From NCBI RefSeq assembly GCF_932526225.1, contig NC_064042.1, positions 9,458,540 through 9,522,539 on the forward strand: 64,000 nucleotides of DNA, written 5' to 3'. The position numbers were made by a program, and so were the translations under genes. The notes under the pieces were generated by a model. It made no database searches and was not told where the DNA came from. It was given only the letters and a program-made list of their open reading frames with translations. Below, one piece after another: positions 24,001 to 37,584 of this stretch. This DNA comes from Nematostella vectensis. Lineage: Eukaryota; Cnidaria; Anthozoa; Actiniaria; Edwardsiidae. The first letter of the stretch is position 1. The number at the start of each line of letters is the position of its first letter.

Positions 24001-27000
24001 TAACTAAGAAATAGACAAAACGCTAGCATATAGTGAGTTGTAGTAGTCCATCTCGAATCGACAGTTGGTCTCGGTCTCTCCAAACACTTGGCAGTGGTTC
24101 TGTTAGAAACCTGAGATAGCGAAACCTCCCTAAATCGTGGTCTATAAAGCTGCGATACTGTGCGGTTTTGAGGGGGGGTATGGATATTTTCTGGAACTAC
24201 ACATTCAAAGGATAGTATTTGACAGAATCGCGAAATAAATAACTATCTAAAAAGAAAGTTTTATATTTCATTTATCAAATTCTATCGAAAATATCGCAAA
24301 AACTTAAATAACGTAAATCAGCCGATGGAAATGGATGCTTTCTCACACTTGATATTTTGCTAAAATGACGTTATGGTAGTTGCCATATAGACACTTTAAA
24401 AATCGCTTTTCTTATGACCTACTCTAGCTTCATTGCCGACTCCGTGCGAGGTACACGACACATGCAAGCAACAAATGGACATCGTGGAAAGAAAGTGAAT
24501 CGTTTTACGTTGGGGTAGAGGTAAGTTGATGGTAGCTGTTTTGCGTGAGTGGTCGAAGAGAACTGAAACTACAGGGTGAATCAAAAGTTCGTGCACTTTT
24601 TAAAATGCGTTGATTTTATTCTTCCAAACTTGAATATTTTACCACAAACCTTATTTCCAGTTTAAAAAAGTAACGAACAATGTTTAATATTCCAAAAGAA
24701 GTCCGAAGATCCTGAAGAATTTAACTTTTTCCCGTCAAATATCGCGCGCATGCGAAGTCAGAAATGCACATTTCGCGCCATTTTTGTTGTTGATGTGAAA
24801 AGGGAGTTCTATTTGCCGAGGTTTCACGAGCATCAGGAGCGTCAGAAAACGTATAATGGAATAAAAAGTGACATATTCTAGAGCCCAGGCAGCAATTTTG
24901 AGGTCATCAGGCTATTCGTTTAGAGAAATAGCACGTAAATAGCTCAAATTATCCAATTATTAACAAAACCAGGTTGGTGAGCCCAGCAGTTTTGACAAAA
25001 GTCGTCCAAAATACAATTATCAAAGCAATACACAAGCGAGGAGATTCGAGGAATTCCCATGCCCAAGATCAGGTACTAAAACAACGGTTGTTCAGTGCGA
25101 ATCGAAACATAACATTCATACAAAACGGAACTCCTGTTCACTAAAGTTACTTATTAAATGTGCCAACAAAACTTGCTAAATTCCATAGAAAGGGACGAAT
25201 GACCAGCCAATTAACCTAACCATGAACCGATAAAAAGTTTTTAGGGTATTTTGGACAAGTCAAGTTACAGGTGATCCATTGCCGACTTTAAAATAACTAA
25301 AGGGGTACCTCCGTTCTTGGCAATGTATCAGTAGATACATTACGGGTACGTTTTCACTTCATACCCAAGCGCATAAAAATTGTAATAAAGAACAAAGGCG
25401 GCCACTCAGGCTGTTGATTTTTCGTATTCACGGACTACAATAAAGTATTTTCATCATATGCAACACTTGCCATGCTGCTGTTTTGTAAGACTTGTTTTTT
25501 TTTTTTTACTCAATTAAACAAGTGCACGAACTTTTGATCCACCCTGTAGTTTTTGTATTTTCCCGCGCTATCCATTAGACTATGTCATTCTTACTGTGTT
25601 TAGTCAACACTCGTTAATACACGAAACCCCCTACTGAAAATATTTCAAGAAGCCTGGAAAAATAAAAATCTAATAATTATTACTAGTACAGAAAGTCGAA
25701 TTCTGCTAAACCGCTTTATGGCTTCCGTCCTTCAAACTAATCGATTAAATTTTTGTGATTTCAGACCATTAACGCTGACCAATAAAAACGATTTAGCCAA
25801 AGATTTTGAATGACGGAAGCGCTCTTTAGCTGTCGAAAGTTGTCGGCGAGAGTTCGAAAAGCGCTTTATGATTTAAACGGTTTGAGCTACAACGACAAGC
25901 ATTCACGGTAAAAGCCTAACTCCCCTTTGGCCTTCAGGTCTCTCCAAGCCATGTACAAGTGAAGGAGTGTGATACACATCCCAACGTAACCGTCACCTTC
26001 CGCCTAACAGTTCCAGTTGTACCATGCCCTGCTTACGGTCAATCCAATTTTTCAGCTATTGTATACGTGCCCGAAAAGTTTAAAGACAGCCTAGCAGAAA
26101 CTATAGTGGACAAGTGTTTGCTTAAACTAGAATACAATAGAACGGAGACACTGCAGATCAAGGCAGTCTGTGACAGATTAGATGACGGCACAAATATACT
26201 CGATTATCACTTCAAACAATCTGTGATGACCCACCCATTTTGGAAAGATTACAGTTTGCCTTCTTTAAGGGTAAGAATGAAGTTATTTGTTATGAATATG
26301 TTCTGTGATGATATTGGTGCTGATTTTTTAATTGTTTCTCAAAACGCGCACCAATTACCGAGTTGTAGTTGGCCTTAAAGTATTAAAGGCACAACCACGC
26401 CCCTAATGGTCATTTCATTTTTATTCATATAGCATTAAAATGAATAGTGAAGTCTAAATAAGTAAAATGGTTTCAGGTTACCGTTAACGACACATCGATT
26501 GCCATGTGCAGATCAAGTGGAGACCCTCACTACAAGACTTTCGATAACTTGGGAAGGTAACCAAAGTTTAGGCAGATTCTTCTCTGTTATGGCTTGGTTT
26601 TGTGGAGTGCACAAATCTTTAGTATCCCTTTTTTTTTAAATGAGATTGTAAGTCTTCTCGTCGTTGCGTTTTGTTGGCACGCTGTGGCATCATCGGTGTT
26701 AATGTTAGGATGGACGCAACTTGAAGGCATCTATATGGGAATGATAATTTCTATTGTTTGCAATAACTATTTATTAGTGCAGATTGTTCAGCAATGTATA
26801 CTGAAAATCGCGCCATTAATACAGAACCAAGTGTTTAGACATCGAAAGCAAGGGCCGATTTGAGTAATAATTAGCAGAGAAAAATAACTAACTTCATTGA
26901 TAACCCTTTTAAAGTTGCTGATACATCATCATGTAATCATTCCTCTAAATAGTCATTTTATATTAGAATATTGAAATATTTGTTTTTTAGTACCTAAAAT

Positions 27001-30000
27001 TTCCATAAAAACTATATGTAATGTAGTGTCTTTGTCCCGTAATCCTATGTGCTGTATTACATATATGATGGCTCAAGTTAAAGCCGCTTCGTCACCAGTT
27101 CCCTTTCGGAGGTCCGACGGAAACCTCAACCATTAAAAGACAAAAGAATCTATTAGAATCCAAGATATTTAACATGCCATCCGCTCTAAATTATCAATCA
27201 CATCCTCGAAGAAACTTGCAATAGACAAACCGCTTTCAATATTTTGAAATATTTTTCGCATTTTCCGTTAAAAATCATCGGAGATTGTTACGTAATCGAC
27301 CGAAAGTAAACTGGTGACAATGCGGCTTTAAAAGATCAGTTCACGGACTAAACTCAAACCCAAATAATCCACTCTTTCTAGTGTTCTTCGATTTCCCCAT
27401 GTGACAAAGCAAGAGGAACATGACAAACTTTTATTGCCACAACCTTCTCCCCTAATGAATTTCTGCTAAAATCTAAGCTGTAATTTCTCAATTTCAGGAC
27501 TTATGATTATTTTGGGACGGGCGATTATGTGCTTTACCGTAACAAAGAACGTGGATTTGAAGTGAGTATTTTATTTTATTCCCACCTGTTGGAGACTTGT
27601 CTATCTAAACGTTATAAGCAAACGCTTATAACCTATTAGTTTCTCTTATAGGTTCACACTCGTCTATGGCTTTGTGCTCACAATCACGGTCGAGATATAA
27701 CATGTAATTGTGGCGTAGCAATTCGTGAAGGAAACGATGTCATTGTCTTCTCTACTTGTAACGACGAACTTATTTACAACCAACCGACTAAGCTGATATC
27801 GAAGATCCGAAGTAAAGGGAATCTAGCACCAGGAACCCACATCTACAAAAACAACACAGGGAGTCAAACAAAATACACTGTGAGTAATTAACGCAGGGGC
27901 GGCGAACGGGGAGGGCCTTAATTTTCTCCAAGTGTGTATAAAATAAACGATATCATACATTTTAAAAAGTGTTTGTTTTCATTTTCAGTTGTACTCTATG
28001 TCAGACCAAGGTAACCCCCCCCCCCCCCCATACACACACACATCCCCCCCCCTCACAGTATATCACATAACAATTCTAATAAGCGTTTTTAGATGGATAA
28101 TATTTCACAGATCGGTTGTGTTTTCCTTTTTCCACAGGTAATCTTACCTTCTGGGACACGTATTATAGTCGAGAGACGTGGTTGGAGTGTATTAGATGTA
28201 TTTCTTTATGCTCCTCAAAGCGACCGAAACACCACGGAAGGTCTTTGTGGTAATTTCAACAATGACCAAGACGATGAATTCAAACACGGAGGAGATGGAA
28301 AAGAACACAGCGACGCAGACTCCTTTGCTAGGAGTTGGAGGTATCGGGTCTACGGAAGACGTTTAGATTTTGTAGAGTGAAATAAATAGGAGAGTGCCAT
28401 CATTTTTTACCCTTTTCAAGGGCTACAGTAATCTCGATTTGCAGCTCGCTTTACAATGCATGAAGGAGCAGTTTAAATAAACTATTTTTTCAAACTAATG
28501 TTTTATGTAAAAAAAAGTCAAAATAATTTTGTTTATGTAGGTATTTTCCCCGATTGGTTTTGTGGATGCAAAATTCAGGTTTTGGAAACCTTGCAAATAA
28601 CCCGTGGGATGCACATTTTAAATATTTTATCTATTTGCAGAATAAAGCGAGAGGAAAGCTACTTCGTTGCCCTTCCGCCTCATGAACCGCAAGTTTACAA
28701 GGGGGAGTTTTGTCACTGTGAATTTGATAAAATATTTAAAAGCAACACATGCAAGAACACGTCAACCATTCATACACGACGTCTCCGCAGCCTTGGAAAG
28801 AATATAAATTTAGAATTGAATCGTATAAAGCGCTCAGTTGAAGACTCAGTGTACAGCGATGATATCATCGATCACGAGGAAAGGGGCTTTTTTGTGGATC
28901 AGAAAGACCTGGAATATACTCAGATTCGTATTCGCAGCAGAAGGAGCATAGGAAAGGAACCTATTTCCAAAGAGAACGCCACAAAGATCTGCAAGTCGTT
29001 TATTGAAGACTCTGTGACTGGAAAAGTGTGCAAGAGAGTTTCAGGGATAGAATTTTCATCATTTATAAAGGACTGCGTATTTGACCTTCAGGTTAATAAC
29101 ACAAACTATTTTTGCTAGTCATTTACACTATAAGACGTTGAGTACTATATTATATTCCATAGGTCACTGGAGACAAAGCGTTTGCTGGTTCGGCGTTTTC
29201 CGCCATGCAAGAACAATGCGAAGATTCCGTTTTGAGAAATGTATCCATGTACAAGAGAGGCCGCGATGGAATGTTGCAGCCAGCAAAAGAAATAGTAGAT
29301 AAATTGTGCCCTGACGACTGCAATGGTCATGGCAAATGCCGTGAGAGGATATGCACCTGTGACGAGGGATATACCGGAGCCGACTGCTCTTTGCTCAAGA
29401 ACGCGGTACCAGAACTTCTTGGGTAAGCTCATTATTAGCTGTACCTATTTTCTATTCCCACTGGAATCTCAGTAATCATCCCACTAGGCAGCCTACTCAA
29501 TTTTTAGTGTCACTGTCAAATTTTCGTCTTTAAGCTTGAGCGTTATAAACAGTACGTCTGATGTTCGTATATCACTTTTTACAGAATCGTCATTAAGATT
29601 TTGATTAGTATCTTACAATATGGCCAGCGTTTGATGACACGAGATTACAACTCGCTTTTCTAACTGAAGCTTATTTTGATACCCTTATCTTTTATAAAGC
29701 ATCTATGATGGTGGTCTGTGTGACATTAGAAAACGACCTTGTAAGAAAACGGACATTTTGGGAGAAGGATTCATCGATTCAGAAAATCTCACTTGTCATT
29801 CAACTGAATTCAAGGTATTATATGCACCAAAATTATCTTCAACTAGAATGTTTAAACTAGAACACGAAAAAAAAAGTGTTGAAAAAAATTGGAACGTCGA
29901 AAAAAATGAAAAAAATTAGAGTTATCAAATGGAGGCAAAAGGAAATCTACACTAAGAAACCAGCATTGAAAAGATGGATAGTTATCTCTTATTTTTTTTA

Positions 30001-32076
30001 TGGAATCACACAATAATACTACAGAAAGGACTATTGTCATTCAACCTTAAAAGATATCTTCTTCTAATTATCGATGGCACTATTTCTTATAAGCTCGCCA
30101 TCGAGCTGAGTAAAATATTAAAAATCATTCCCCCCTTTTGGGACTCAAATAGGAACCCGAACAGTTATCTGATGTTCTCCCTTCTCTTTTTTAGGTTTTT
30201 GGAGATAATTGGGCGCCAAGTACCACATCCAACATTTTACCGGGAGAGTTGAATGAGGTATCTAGTGTGAAATGCGATCTTCCCGACCCTCCTACTAAAC
30301 TGAATGACTACGACAACCCGGGCACGCCTGCTGGGGGTCTGTTCATCAAGATCTCCAACAACAAGATTGATACGAGTGCTCGCGCGATGAGATTTGTCTC
30401 GTATGACTCGCTCTGCCTCAAGTGTGAAAACACAAGGACATGCGTACTCAAGGTGGGTATCATAGTCCCAACAACCCCAACACCATACACACAAACGCCG
30501 CATTTTCTAACTATTTCCCTTGGTAAATAAATATGGAGTATTTCTCGGGTCAATGATGTTAAGTATTTATGTTACATATGTTATTTACTGGTTAGGAGGG
30601 CCGTATTGGCAAAACTGTGGCAAGTCTACTGGGCTCGACCTTAAAGCGACTCTCAAAACCTGTGTTTTGGTTTTGTTTTGTTGTTATTGTTGTTTTTACT
30701 AGTGTGTAAATGGTTTACACCGTGCACCCAACAAGGGCAGAGATAAGAAAAATAAGGCCCCAAGAATTCAATACCGCGTCTGCTTGAAAAAAGAAAATGT
30801 AATTTGTAAGTTTACCAAACTATCAGCGTATTGTTTGTCCAGAATGACTCATGTATAATCAACGGGTAATATTTTCTCTGTCCAGGAAGATTCGTGCATC
30901 ATAAACGGACACTGTTTTGCACTAAATGATGCTAACCCAAGGAATTGGTGTCAACAATGTTTGCCATCGAAAACACAGTTTGCTTGGAGCCCACATAAGG
31001 GTATGTGTGTCGCACAATAATATTGTATTCCTTCAGGGATAAAGTATTTATGCCCCCGTATATGTTTTAGACAATCACCCACCAAAGTTTACGACACCAT
31101 CTACACGTTACGCCCTTGTGGGAGAGGAGCTCCCTCTGCAAATACAGGCGATAGACACAGACGGCCGCCCCGTCACGTACTCCCTCGCTAGCACTAACGC
31201 CCAAGGGTACACCTTCACCGCGAGTGGCCTACTCAAATACACGATGCCTTCAACGGAAAGTAAAACCTTTACTGTGGTTGCTATCGACGAGTGCGGTGCT
31301 AAAGATACCATGACCATCACACTTAAGGCATTGACGTGTCCTTGTATAAACGGCGGGGTATGCCATCCCCACCCATACCACCCACGGGGATCTGGTCGGT
31401 ATACATGCACCTGCCCGGAGGGTTTTACCGGAAACCTCTGCGAGACTAGTCTCTCTAACGGGAGTTTTGATGGTGAGTTATCGTCATATTTATAATATGG
31501 CACTTTGAGAATGTCCGAAAGTTCTGAAAAGGCTGTCTTGAAAGGCTGTCGATTAATATTGTAAATTGGATCAATGATCAGTTTATTGATTCTGATAACA
31601 AATTCAAGGCGCAAAAGATCTCACTGTTCTATGACACACGACAAAACAAGGGAAAAATATCCGGAATACGCAAAGGTGTTTGGCGTTTGGTTGCCAGCCT
31701 TAACTTTTCGTATTTTAACACGGCATGTATGTTAACATTACGTGATATGAACTTCGAAAGAGACAACAACAATACCCCCCTCTTTTTGGACAACTTTTGG
31801 ACCACTTTGGATATTTCTTACAATCAATTTCAAATTGAGCTTGAAATGGTATGGCTATTTGTACTACCCTTTGACCCTTCTCTTCATCTAGAAAACTTCT
31901 GCAAGGATAAGCCGCATGGCCACTATCCCCACCCAACAGACTGCACCAAGTTCTACCAATGTGACGCCTTCCACAGGGCGTTCCTTCATAACTGTCCTGC
32001 TGGGCTAAAATGGAACGTCAAGGCGAACGCGTGTGACTGGCCACGAAACGTGGACTGTAATAACCATCGCACTTAA
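21048..32076 (+). CDS. Secreted VWDE-like protein: D8C, VWD, EGF, cadherin-like, EGF, chitin-binding
   Basis: Sixteen exons: 21048-21498, 22840-22863, 22942-23174, 25938-26270, 26477-26556, 27498-27561, 27652-27879, 28138-28340, 28641-29091, 29163-29422, 29700-29814, 30195-30452, 30703-30798, 30886-31000, 31071-31472 and 31892-32076. They encode 1165 residues. Order: signal peptide, D8C domain, Ig-like stretch (FQVEWFVNG), VWD domain (SSGDPHYKTFDNLGR ... CGNFNND), a basic linker with RIKR-S and RSRR-S (possible furin sites), an EGF domain (CPDDCNGHGKCRERICTC), Cys-rich VWDE-type segments, a cadherin-like segment (GEELPLQIQAIDTDGRPVTY), an EGF-like domain (CPCINGGVC ... CTCPEGFTGNLC) and a six-Cys chitin-binding type 2 domain ending CNNHRT. 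The first part matches von Willebrand factor D and EGF domain proteins; the C-terminal cadherin-like and chitin-binding parts are unusual. There is no membrane span, so it is probably extracellular matrix or mucus. The donors after 29091 (GTTAAT) and 30798 (GTAATT) are weak but chosen to keep the frame. Confidence 0.85.
22262..22756. repeat. Tandem repeat, five units of 84-108 bp
   Basis: Units share GATCGATATGAAATCAAAAT, ACAAATCAGCCGAC, GAAACCTGTGGTGTGG and ACTCGCGCATGCGC; spacing of the last motif is 85, 84, 108 and 108 bp. It lies in the first intron of the VWDE-like gene. The frames open across it are not coding. Confidence 0.85.
23256..23430. repeat. Low-complexity AAAACCGC tract
   Basis: About 170 bp of degenerate AAAACCGCACAG/AAAACGC repeats on the + strand, starting about 80 nt after the donor at 23174. 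It is a strand-asymmetric, purine-rich tract with no frame of interest. Confidence 0.7.
24572..25546 (+). mobile_element. Decayed Tc1/mariner-type transposon
   Basis: A 975-bp element flanked by TA dinucleotides, with terminal inverted repeats CAGGGTGAATCAAAAGTTCG (left) and CAGGGTGGATCAAAAGTTCG (right, on the other strand), matching over about 27 bp. Near 24895 the + strand encodes a helix-turn-helix-like remnant, SSGYSFREIARK, followed at once by a stop. The transposase is broken by stops and frameshifts. It is inserted in the third intron of the VWDE-like gene. Confidence 0.85.
27079..27331. mobile_element. MITE with TTAA ends
   Basis: 253 bp starting TTAAAGCCGCTTCGTCACCA and ending with its near reverse complement (TGGTGACAATGCGGCTTTAA), consistent with a TTAA target. 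The interior includes AAAATCATCGGAGATTGTTA and GAATCTATTAGAATCC. A diverged inverted relative lies at about 59395-59620. It is in an intron of the VWDE-like gene. Confidence 0.75.
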
Positions 32077-32989
32077 CCAAGTATGTGTTGAAATCACCGA
32101 AGCACGTAAAAGGTCATATGAAAAGTGGCGAAACAAGGGAAGAGTTTCGGTGAAGGTGGTATAAGGTGGTTTAAATATGAGGATGGTGTCAATTTCTTTA
32201 CAATGATCGAGATCAATTTCATATGACCAATTTCTTTCTTTTTAAATATTTTCGACCCCACAAGAAATCAGAGCTCGAGTCAATTTCAGAAATTGTAATA
32301 AAAAAAAAATAAAGAAATTTACTCAAAATATGTGCATGGGCTTGGTGGGTATTTGTAGGTGGCACTTTATTATTGCAAAGAGCTACTGTTTTGATATATG
32401 ATGGCAAGGGGCTTTACGAGGAGTGCCCTAATATATCTGTTTTCACATGTTCTTTGTAGAGACGCCACCAAAACCGGCATCCAAACCGCTGGATGTGCGC
32501 AGGCTAGCTTAGGCAATACATTCCAAGCCTTTGGTATTAATAATAATAATTATTGGGATTAAAAATAATATCTATCTGCACCAGGTGTTTTAAAATGATA
32601 GCCAAGGTGTGTAGACATAATAATAATTCAAGTTGTGTAATAGTCAAATGAAAACTTGGAAGCTTAATATTTTGTATCCCCTTCAGCATTTGTAAAGCTA
32701 CTATAAGCGCAATAAAAACACCCAAAATGCTCAGGAAAATGTCTTGATAACTTATAAAGTCATTTCTCTCGATGCCACGCTGCTTTTTAGCAGCCGCTTG
32801 GAGATGCACATACCGCTTGTGTACGCTCATCCGCCCTTAAGCAAATTCATGTTTATTTTCATTGGTATATTGAATCACATTTTTTTATTTGCCTTTTTAC
32901 CCGAAAATTGCACTTTCCCTTTTGCCTGTTTTCTTTTAACAACCTGCCTCATATACCCTTATCATCCTCCATCTACCATAATCTGCCCC
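32077..32989. other. 3' flank of the VWDE-like gene
   Basis: A strong donor-like CAAGTATGT just after the TAA and an acceptor at about 32457 (TTTGTAG) could define an intron in the 3' untranslated region. AATAAA at 32297-32302 is a possible poly(A) signal. Nothing else was recognised. Confidence 0.4.
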
Positions 32990-35900
32990 AATTCGTGTGC
33001 GCTAGTAACGAATTTCTGCTTACTAAAATGGTTTATATCCTTTATCATTATTTTAGAGAAAGAGAACTAAAATCAATAATTCCCATGACTTTCGATGCGC
33101 TCTTTGTTGTTTCACGGACAATTTGTACTGAAACGAACTTTCGAAAATTTATAGAGAAATGTGGGTTCAAAATGTGTGCGTTTGTCTAAAAATGTGCGCG
33201 GGTATCAAAAATTCTGCTTACTATAAAATGTTTTATATCTTTTATCATTATTTTAGAGAAAAGAGAACTAAAATCAATAATTCCCATGACTTTCGATGCG
33301 CTCTTTGTTGTTTCACGTTTAATAACTGTGAGCGGGATTAAAATTTTGTTTACTAAAATGGTTTACATTTTTATTATTATTTTAGAGAAAAAAAACTAAA
33401 AACAATAATTCCCATCACTTTCGATGCGCTCTTTGTTATTTTACGGAAAATTTGTACTGAAATGAGCTTTCGAAAATTTATTGGGAAATCTGAATTTAAA
33501 ATGTGTGCGTTTGTTAATTAGTGTGCGCGAGGTCAAAAGATTCTGTTTACTAAAATCTTTTATATCTTTTATCATTATTTTAGAGAAAAGAGAACAAAAA
33601 ACAATAATTCTCATCTTTTTCGATGCGCTCTTTGTTGTTTCACGGACAATTTGTACTGAAATGAGCTTTCGAAAATTTATAGAGAAATATGCGTTCAAAA
33701 TGTGTGCGTTTGTCAATAAGTGTACGCGGTATCGAATTCTGTTTACGTAAAATGGTTTATATCTTTTATTATGATTTTAGAAAAAATAGAACAAATATCA
33801 ATAATTCCCATGACTTTCGATGCGCTCTTTGTAGCTTTACGCACAATTTGTACTGAAATGAGCTTTCAAAAATTTATAGGAAAATGTGCTTTCAAAATGT
33901 GTGCGTTTGTCTATAAATGTGCGCGGGTATAAAAATTCTGCTTACTATAAAATGTTTTATATCTTTTATCATTACTTTAGAGAAAAGAGAACTAGAATAA
34001 ATAATTCCCATCATCTTCGATGCGCTCTTTGTTGTTTCACAGACAATTTGTACTGAAATGAGCTTTCGAAAATTTATAGAGAAATGTGCGTTCAAAATGT
34101 GTGCGTATGCCAATAGTGTGCGCGGTAACGACTTTCTGTTTACTAGAATGGTTTCAAATTTTTCATAATTTAATTTAAAAAAGAGAGAACTAGAATCAAT
34201 AATTGCCATCACTTTTGATGCGCTTTTTGTTGTTTCACGGACAATTTGTACTAAAATGAGCTTTCGAAAATTTATAGGGAAATGTCCGTTCAAAATGTGT
34301 GCGTTTTTCAATAATTGTGCGCGGGTATCAAAATTGGGTTTATATCTTTTAACATTATTTTAGAGAAAAGAGAACTCGAATAAATAATTACCATCATTTT
34401 CGATGCGCTTTTTATGGTTCACGGACAATTTGTACTGAAATGAGCTTTCGAAAACTTATAGAGAAATCTGCGTTCAAAATGTGTGCGTTTGTCAAAAAGT
34501 GTGCGCGGTATCGAATTGTGTTTACATAAAATGGTTTATATCTTTTATCATGATTTTAGAGAAAAGAGAACAAATATCAATAATTCCATTCACTTTCGAT
34601 GCGCTCTTTGTTGTCTCACGGACAATTTGTACTGAAATGAGCTTTCAAAAATTTATAAGGAAAATGTGCGTACAAATTGTGTGCGTTTTTCAATAATTGT
34701 GCGCGGGTATCAAAAAAGGGTTTATATCTTTTATCATTATTTTAGAGAAAAGAGAACTAAAATCAATAATTCCCATGACTTTTGATGCGCTCTTTGTTGT
34801 TTCACGAACAATTTGTAATGAAATGAGCTTTCGAAAATTGTGCGTTTGTTAATTAGTGTGCGCGAGATCAAAAGATTCTGTTTACTAAAATGTTTTATAT
34901 TTTATATCATTATTTTAGAGAAAAGAGAACAAAAATCAATAATTCTCATCTTTTTCGATGCGCTCTTTGTTGTTTCACGGACAATTTGTACTGAAATGGC
35001 CTTTCGAAAATTTATAGAGAAATGTGCGTTCAAAATGTGTGCGTTTGTCAATAAGTGTGCGCGGGTACCGAGATTCTGTTTTTTGGAATGGTTTCAAATT
35101 TTTCATCATTATTTTAAAGAAGAGAGAACTAGAATCAATAATTGCCATCACTTTCGATTTGCTTTTTGTTGTTTCACGGACAATTTGTACTGAAATAAGC
35201 TTTCGAAAATTTATAGGGAAATGTCCGTTCAAAATGTGTGCGTTTTTTAATAATTGTGCGCGGGTATCAAAAAAATGGGTTTATATCTTTTATCATTATT
35301 TTAGAGAAAAGAGAACTAAAATCAATAATTCCCATGACTTTCGATGCGCTCTTTGTAGTTTTACGCACAATTTGTACTGAAATGAGCTTTCGAAAATTTA
35401 TTGGGAAATCTGAATTGAAAATGTTTGCCTTTGTCAAAAAGTGTCGCAGATATCGACATTTTGTTTACTATAAAATGTTTTATATCTTTTATCATTACTT
35501 TAGAGAAAAGAGAACTAGAATAAATAATTCCCATCATCTTCGATGCGCTCTTTGTTGTTTCACGGACAATTTGTACTGAAATGAGCTTTCAAAAATTTAT
35601 AAGGAAAAAATAATGTCCGTTCAAAATGTGTGCGTTTTTCAATAATTGTGCGTGGGTATCAAAAAATGGGTTTATATCTTATATCATTATTTTAGAGAAA
35701 AGAGAACTAAAATCAATAATTCCCATGACTTTCGATGCGCTCTTTGTTGTTTCACGAACAATTTGTAATGAAATGAGCTTTCGAAAATTTATTAGGAAAT
35801 CTGAATTCAAAATGTGTGCGTTTGTTAATTAGTGTGCGCGAGGTTCAAAAGATTCTGTTTACTAAAATGTTTTATATTTTATATCATTATTTTAGAGAAA

Positions 35901-37250
35901 AGAGAACAAAAATCAATAATTCCCATCATCTTCGATGCGCTCTTTGTTGTTTCACGGACAATTTGTACTGAAATAGCCTTTCAAAAATTTATAGAGAAAT
36001 GTGCGTTCAAAATGTGTGCGTATGCCAATAGTGTGCGCGGGTAACAACATTCTGTTTACTAGAATGGTTTCAAATTTTTCATCATTAATTTAAAAAAGAG
36101 AGAACTAGAATCAATAATTGCCATCACTTTTGATGCGCTTTTTGTTGTTTCACGGACAATTTGTACTGAAATAAGCTTTCGAAAATTTATAGGGATATGT
36201 CCGTTCAAAATGTGTGCGTTTTTCAATAATTGTGCGCGGGTATCAAAAAATGGGTTTATATCTTTTATCATTATTTTAGAGAAAAGAGAACAAAAAACAA
36301 TAATTCCCATCATCTTCGATGCGCTCTTTGTTGTTTCACGGACAATTTGTACTGAAATGAGCTTTCAAAAATTTATAAGGAAAAAATAATGTCCGTTCAA
36401 AATGTGTGCGTTTTTCAATAATTGTGCGTGGGTATCAAAAAATGGGTTTATATCTTATATCATTATTTTAGAGAAAAGAGAACTAAAATCAATAATTCCC
36501 ATGACTTTCGATGCGCTCTTTGTTGTTTCACGAACAATTTGTAATGAAATGAGCTTTCGAAAATTTATTAGGAAATCTGAATTCAAAATGTGTGCGTTTG
36601 TTTATTAGTGTGCGCGAGGTTCAAAAGATTCTGTTTACTAAAATGTTTTATATTTTATATCATTATTATAGAGAAAAGAGAACAAAAATCAATAATTCTC
36701 ATCTTTTTCGATGCGCTCTTTGTTGTTTCACGGACAATTTGTACTGAAATGGCCTTTCGAAAATTTATAGAGAGAGTTGTGCGTTCAAAATGTGTGCGTA
36801 TGCCAATAGTGTGCGCGGGTAACAACATTCTGTTTACTAGAATGGTTTCAAATTTTTCATCATTAATTTAAAAAAGAGAGAACTAGAATCAATAATTGCC
36901 ATCACTTTCGATGCGCTTTTTGTTGTTTCACGGACAATTTGTACTGAAATAAGCTTTCGAAAATTGATAGGAATATGTCCGTTCAAAATGTGTGCGTTTT
37001 TCAATAATTGTGCGCGGGTATCAAAAAATGGGTTTATATCTTTTATCATTATTTTAGAGAAAAGAGAACAAAAAACAATAATTCCCATCATCTTCGATGC
37101 GCTCTTTGTTGTTTCACGGACAATTTGTACTGAAATAATCTTTGGAAAATTTATAGGGAAATGTGCGTCCAAAATGTGTGCGCAAGTATCAAAATTCTGC
37201 TTACCATTTCTTACCATTATATCAGAGAAAAGAAAACTGTAATCAATAAT
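32990..37250. repeat. Satellite array, about 23 monomers of 186-201 bp, with a four-monomer higher-order repeat
   Basis: Each monomer has TTTTAGAGAAAAGAGAAC, AATCAATAATTCCCATGAC, CGATGCGCTCTTTGTTGTTT, ACGGACAATTTGTACTGAAA and CAAAATGTGTGCGTTTG. Marker spacings run from 173 to 201 bp, with one short copy of 128 bp near 33295-33423. From 35542 the spacings 192, 200, 198, 186 repeat as 192, 200, 200, 186, giving a higher-order unit of 776-778 bp. Open frames of 60-140 codons on both strands reflect the monomer and shift or stop between units, so they are not genes. Confidence 0.93.
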
Positions 37251-37529
37251 TCCCAAATGTGCATTCAAAACAACTATAACAAGGCGGTAGCTAGAAAAGT
37301 TTGTTTTGCAAGCCTCAGATATTTCTTTGCTTCGGGGGCAGGCACTATTTTAACTTCTACGGAGTTCAAATTATTCTAAATTTGTTTAGAAAGGGCAAAA
37401 AAATCTGAATTGAGCTTTGTTGTGGCAATTGAATGTTTTCCTGTTGTCTCGGTACACTATAAAATCGGAATTTTAGTGCCACTAAGGAATTTTCTACAAT
37501 ATGCAGCTAAATGTCGGCAGTTCTTTCCC

Positions 37530-37584
37530 TGCTAGCAGAGGCCTCTTTTCTCTGTATTTCGCGAAATACAGACTCTGCTAGCAA
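37530..37584. repeat. Nested palindrome
   Basis: Outer arms TGCTAGCAGAG and CTCTGCTAGCA enclose a perfect 20-bp palindrome, CTGTATTTCGCGAAATACAG. It would form a hairpin and may be the remnant of a small transposable element. Confidence 0.85.

Noticed and set aside
32990..37300. Many 60-143 codon frames on both strands in the satellite
   Set aside because: Same translated motif from each monomer, interrupted by stops and frame changes between monomers. Monomer spacing is not a multiple of three, and there is no splice logic.
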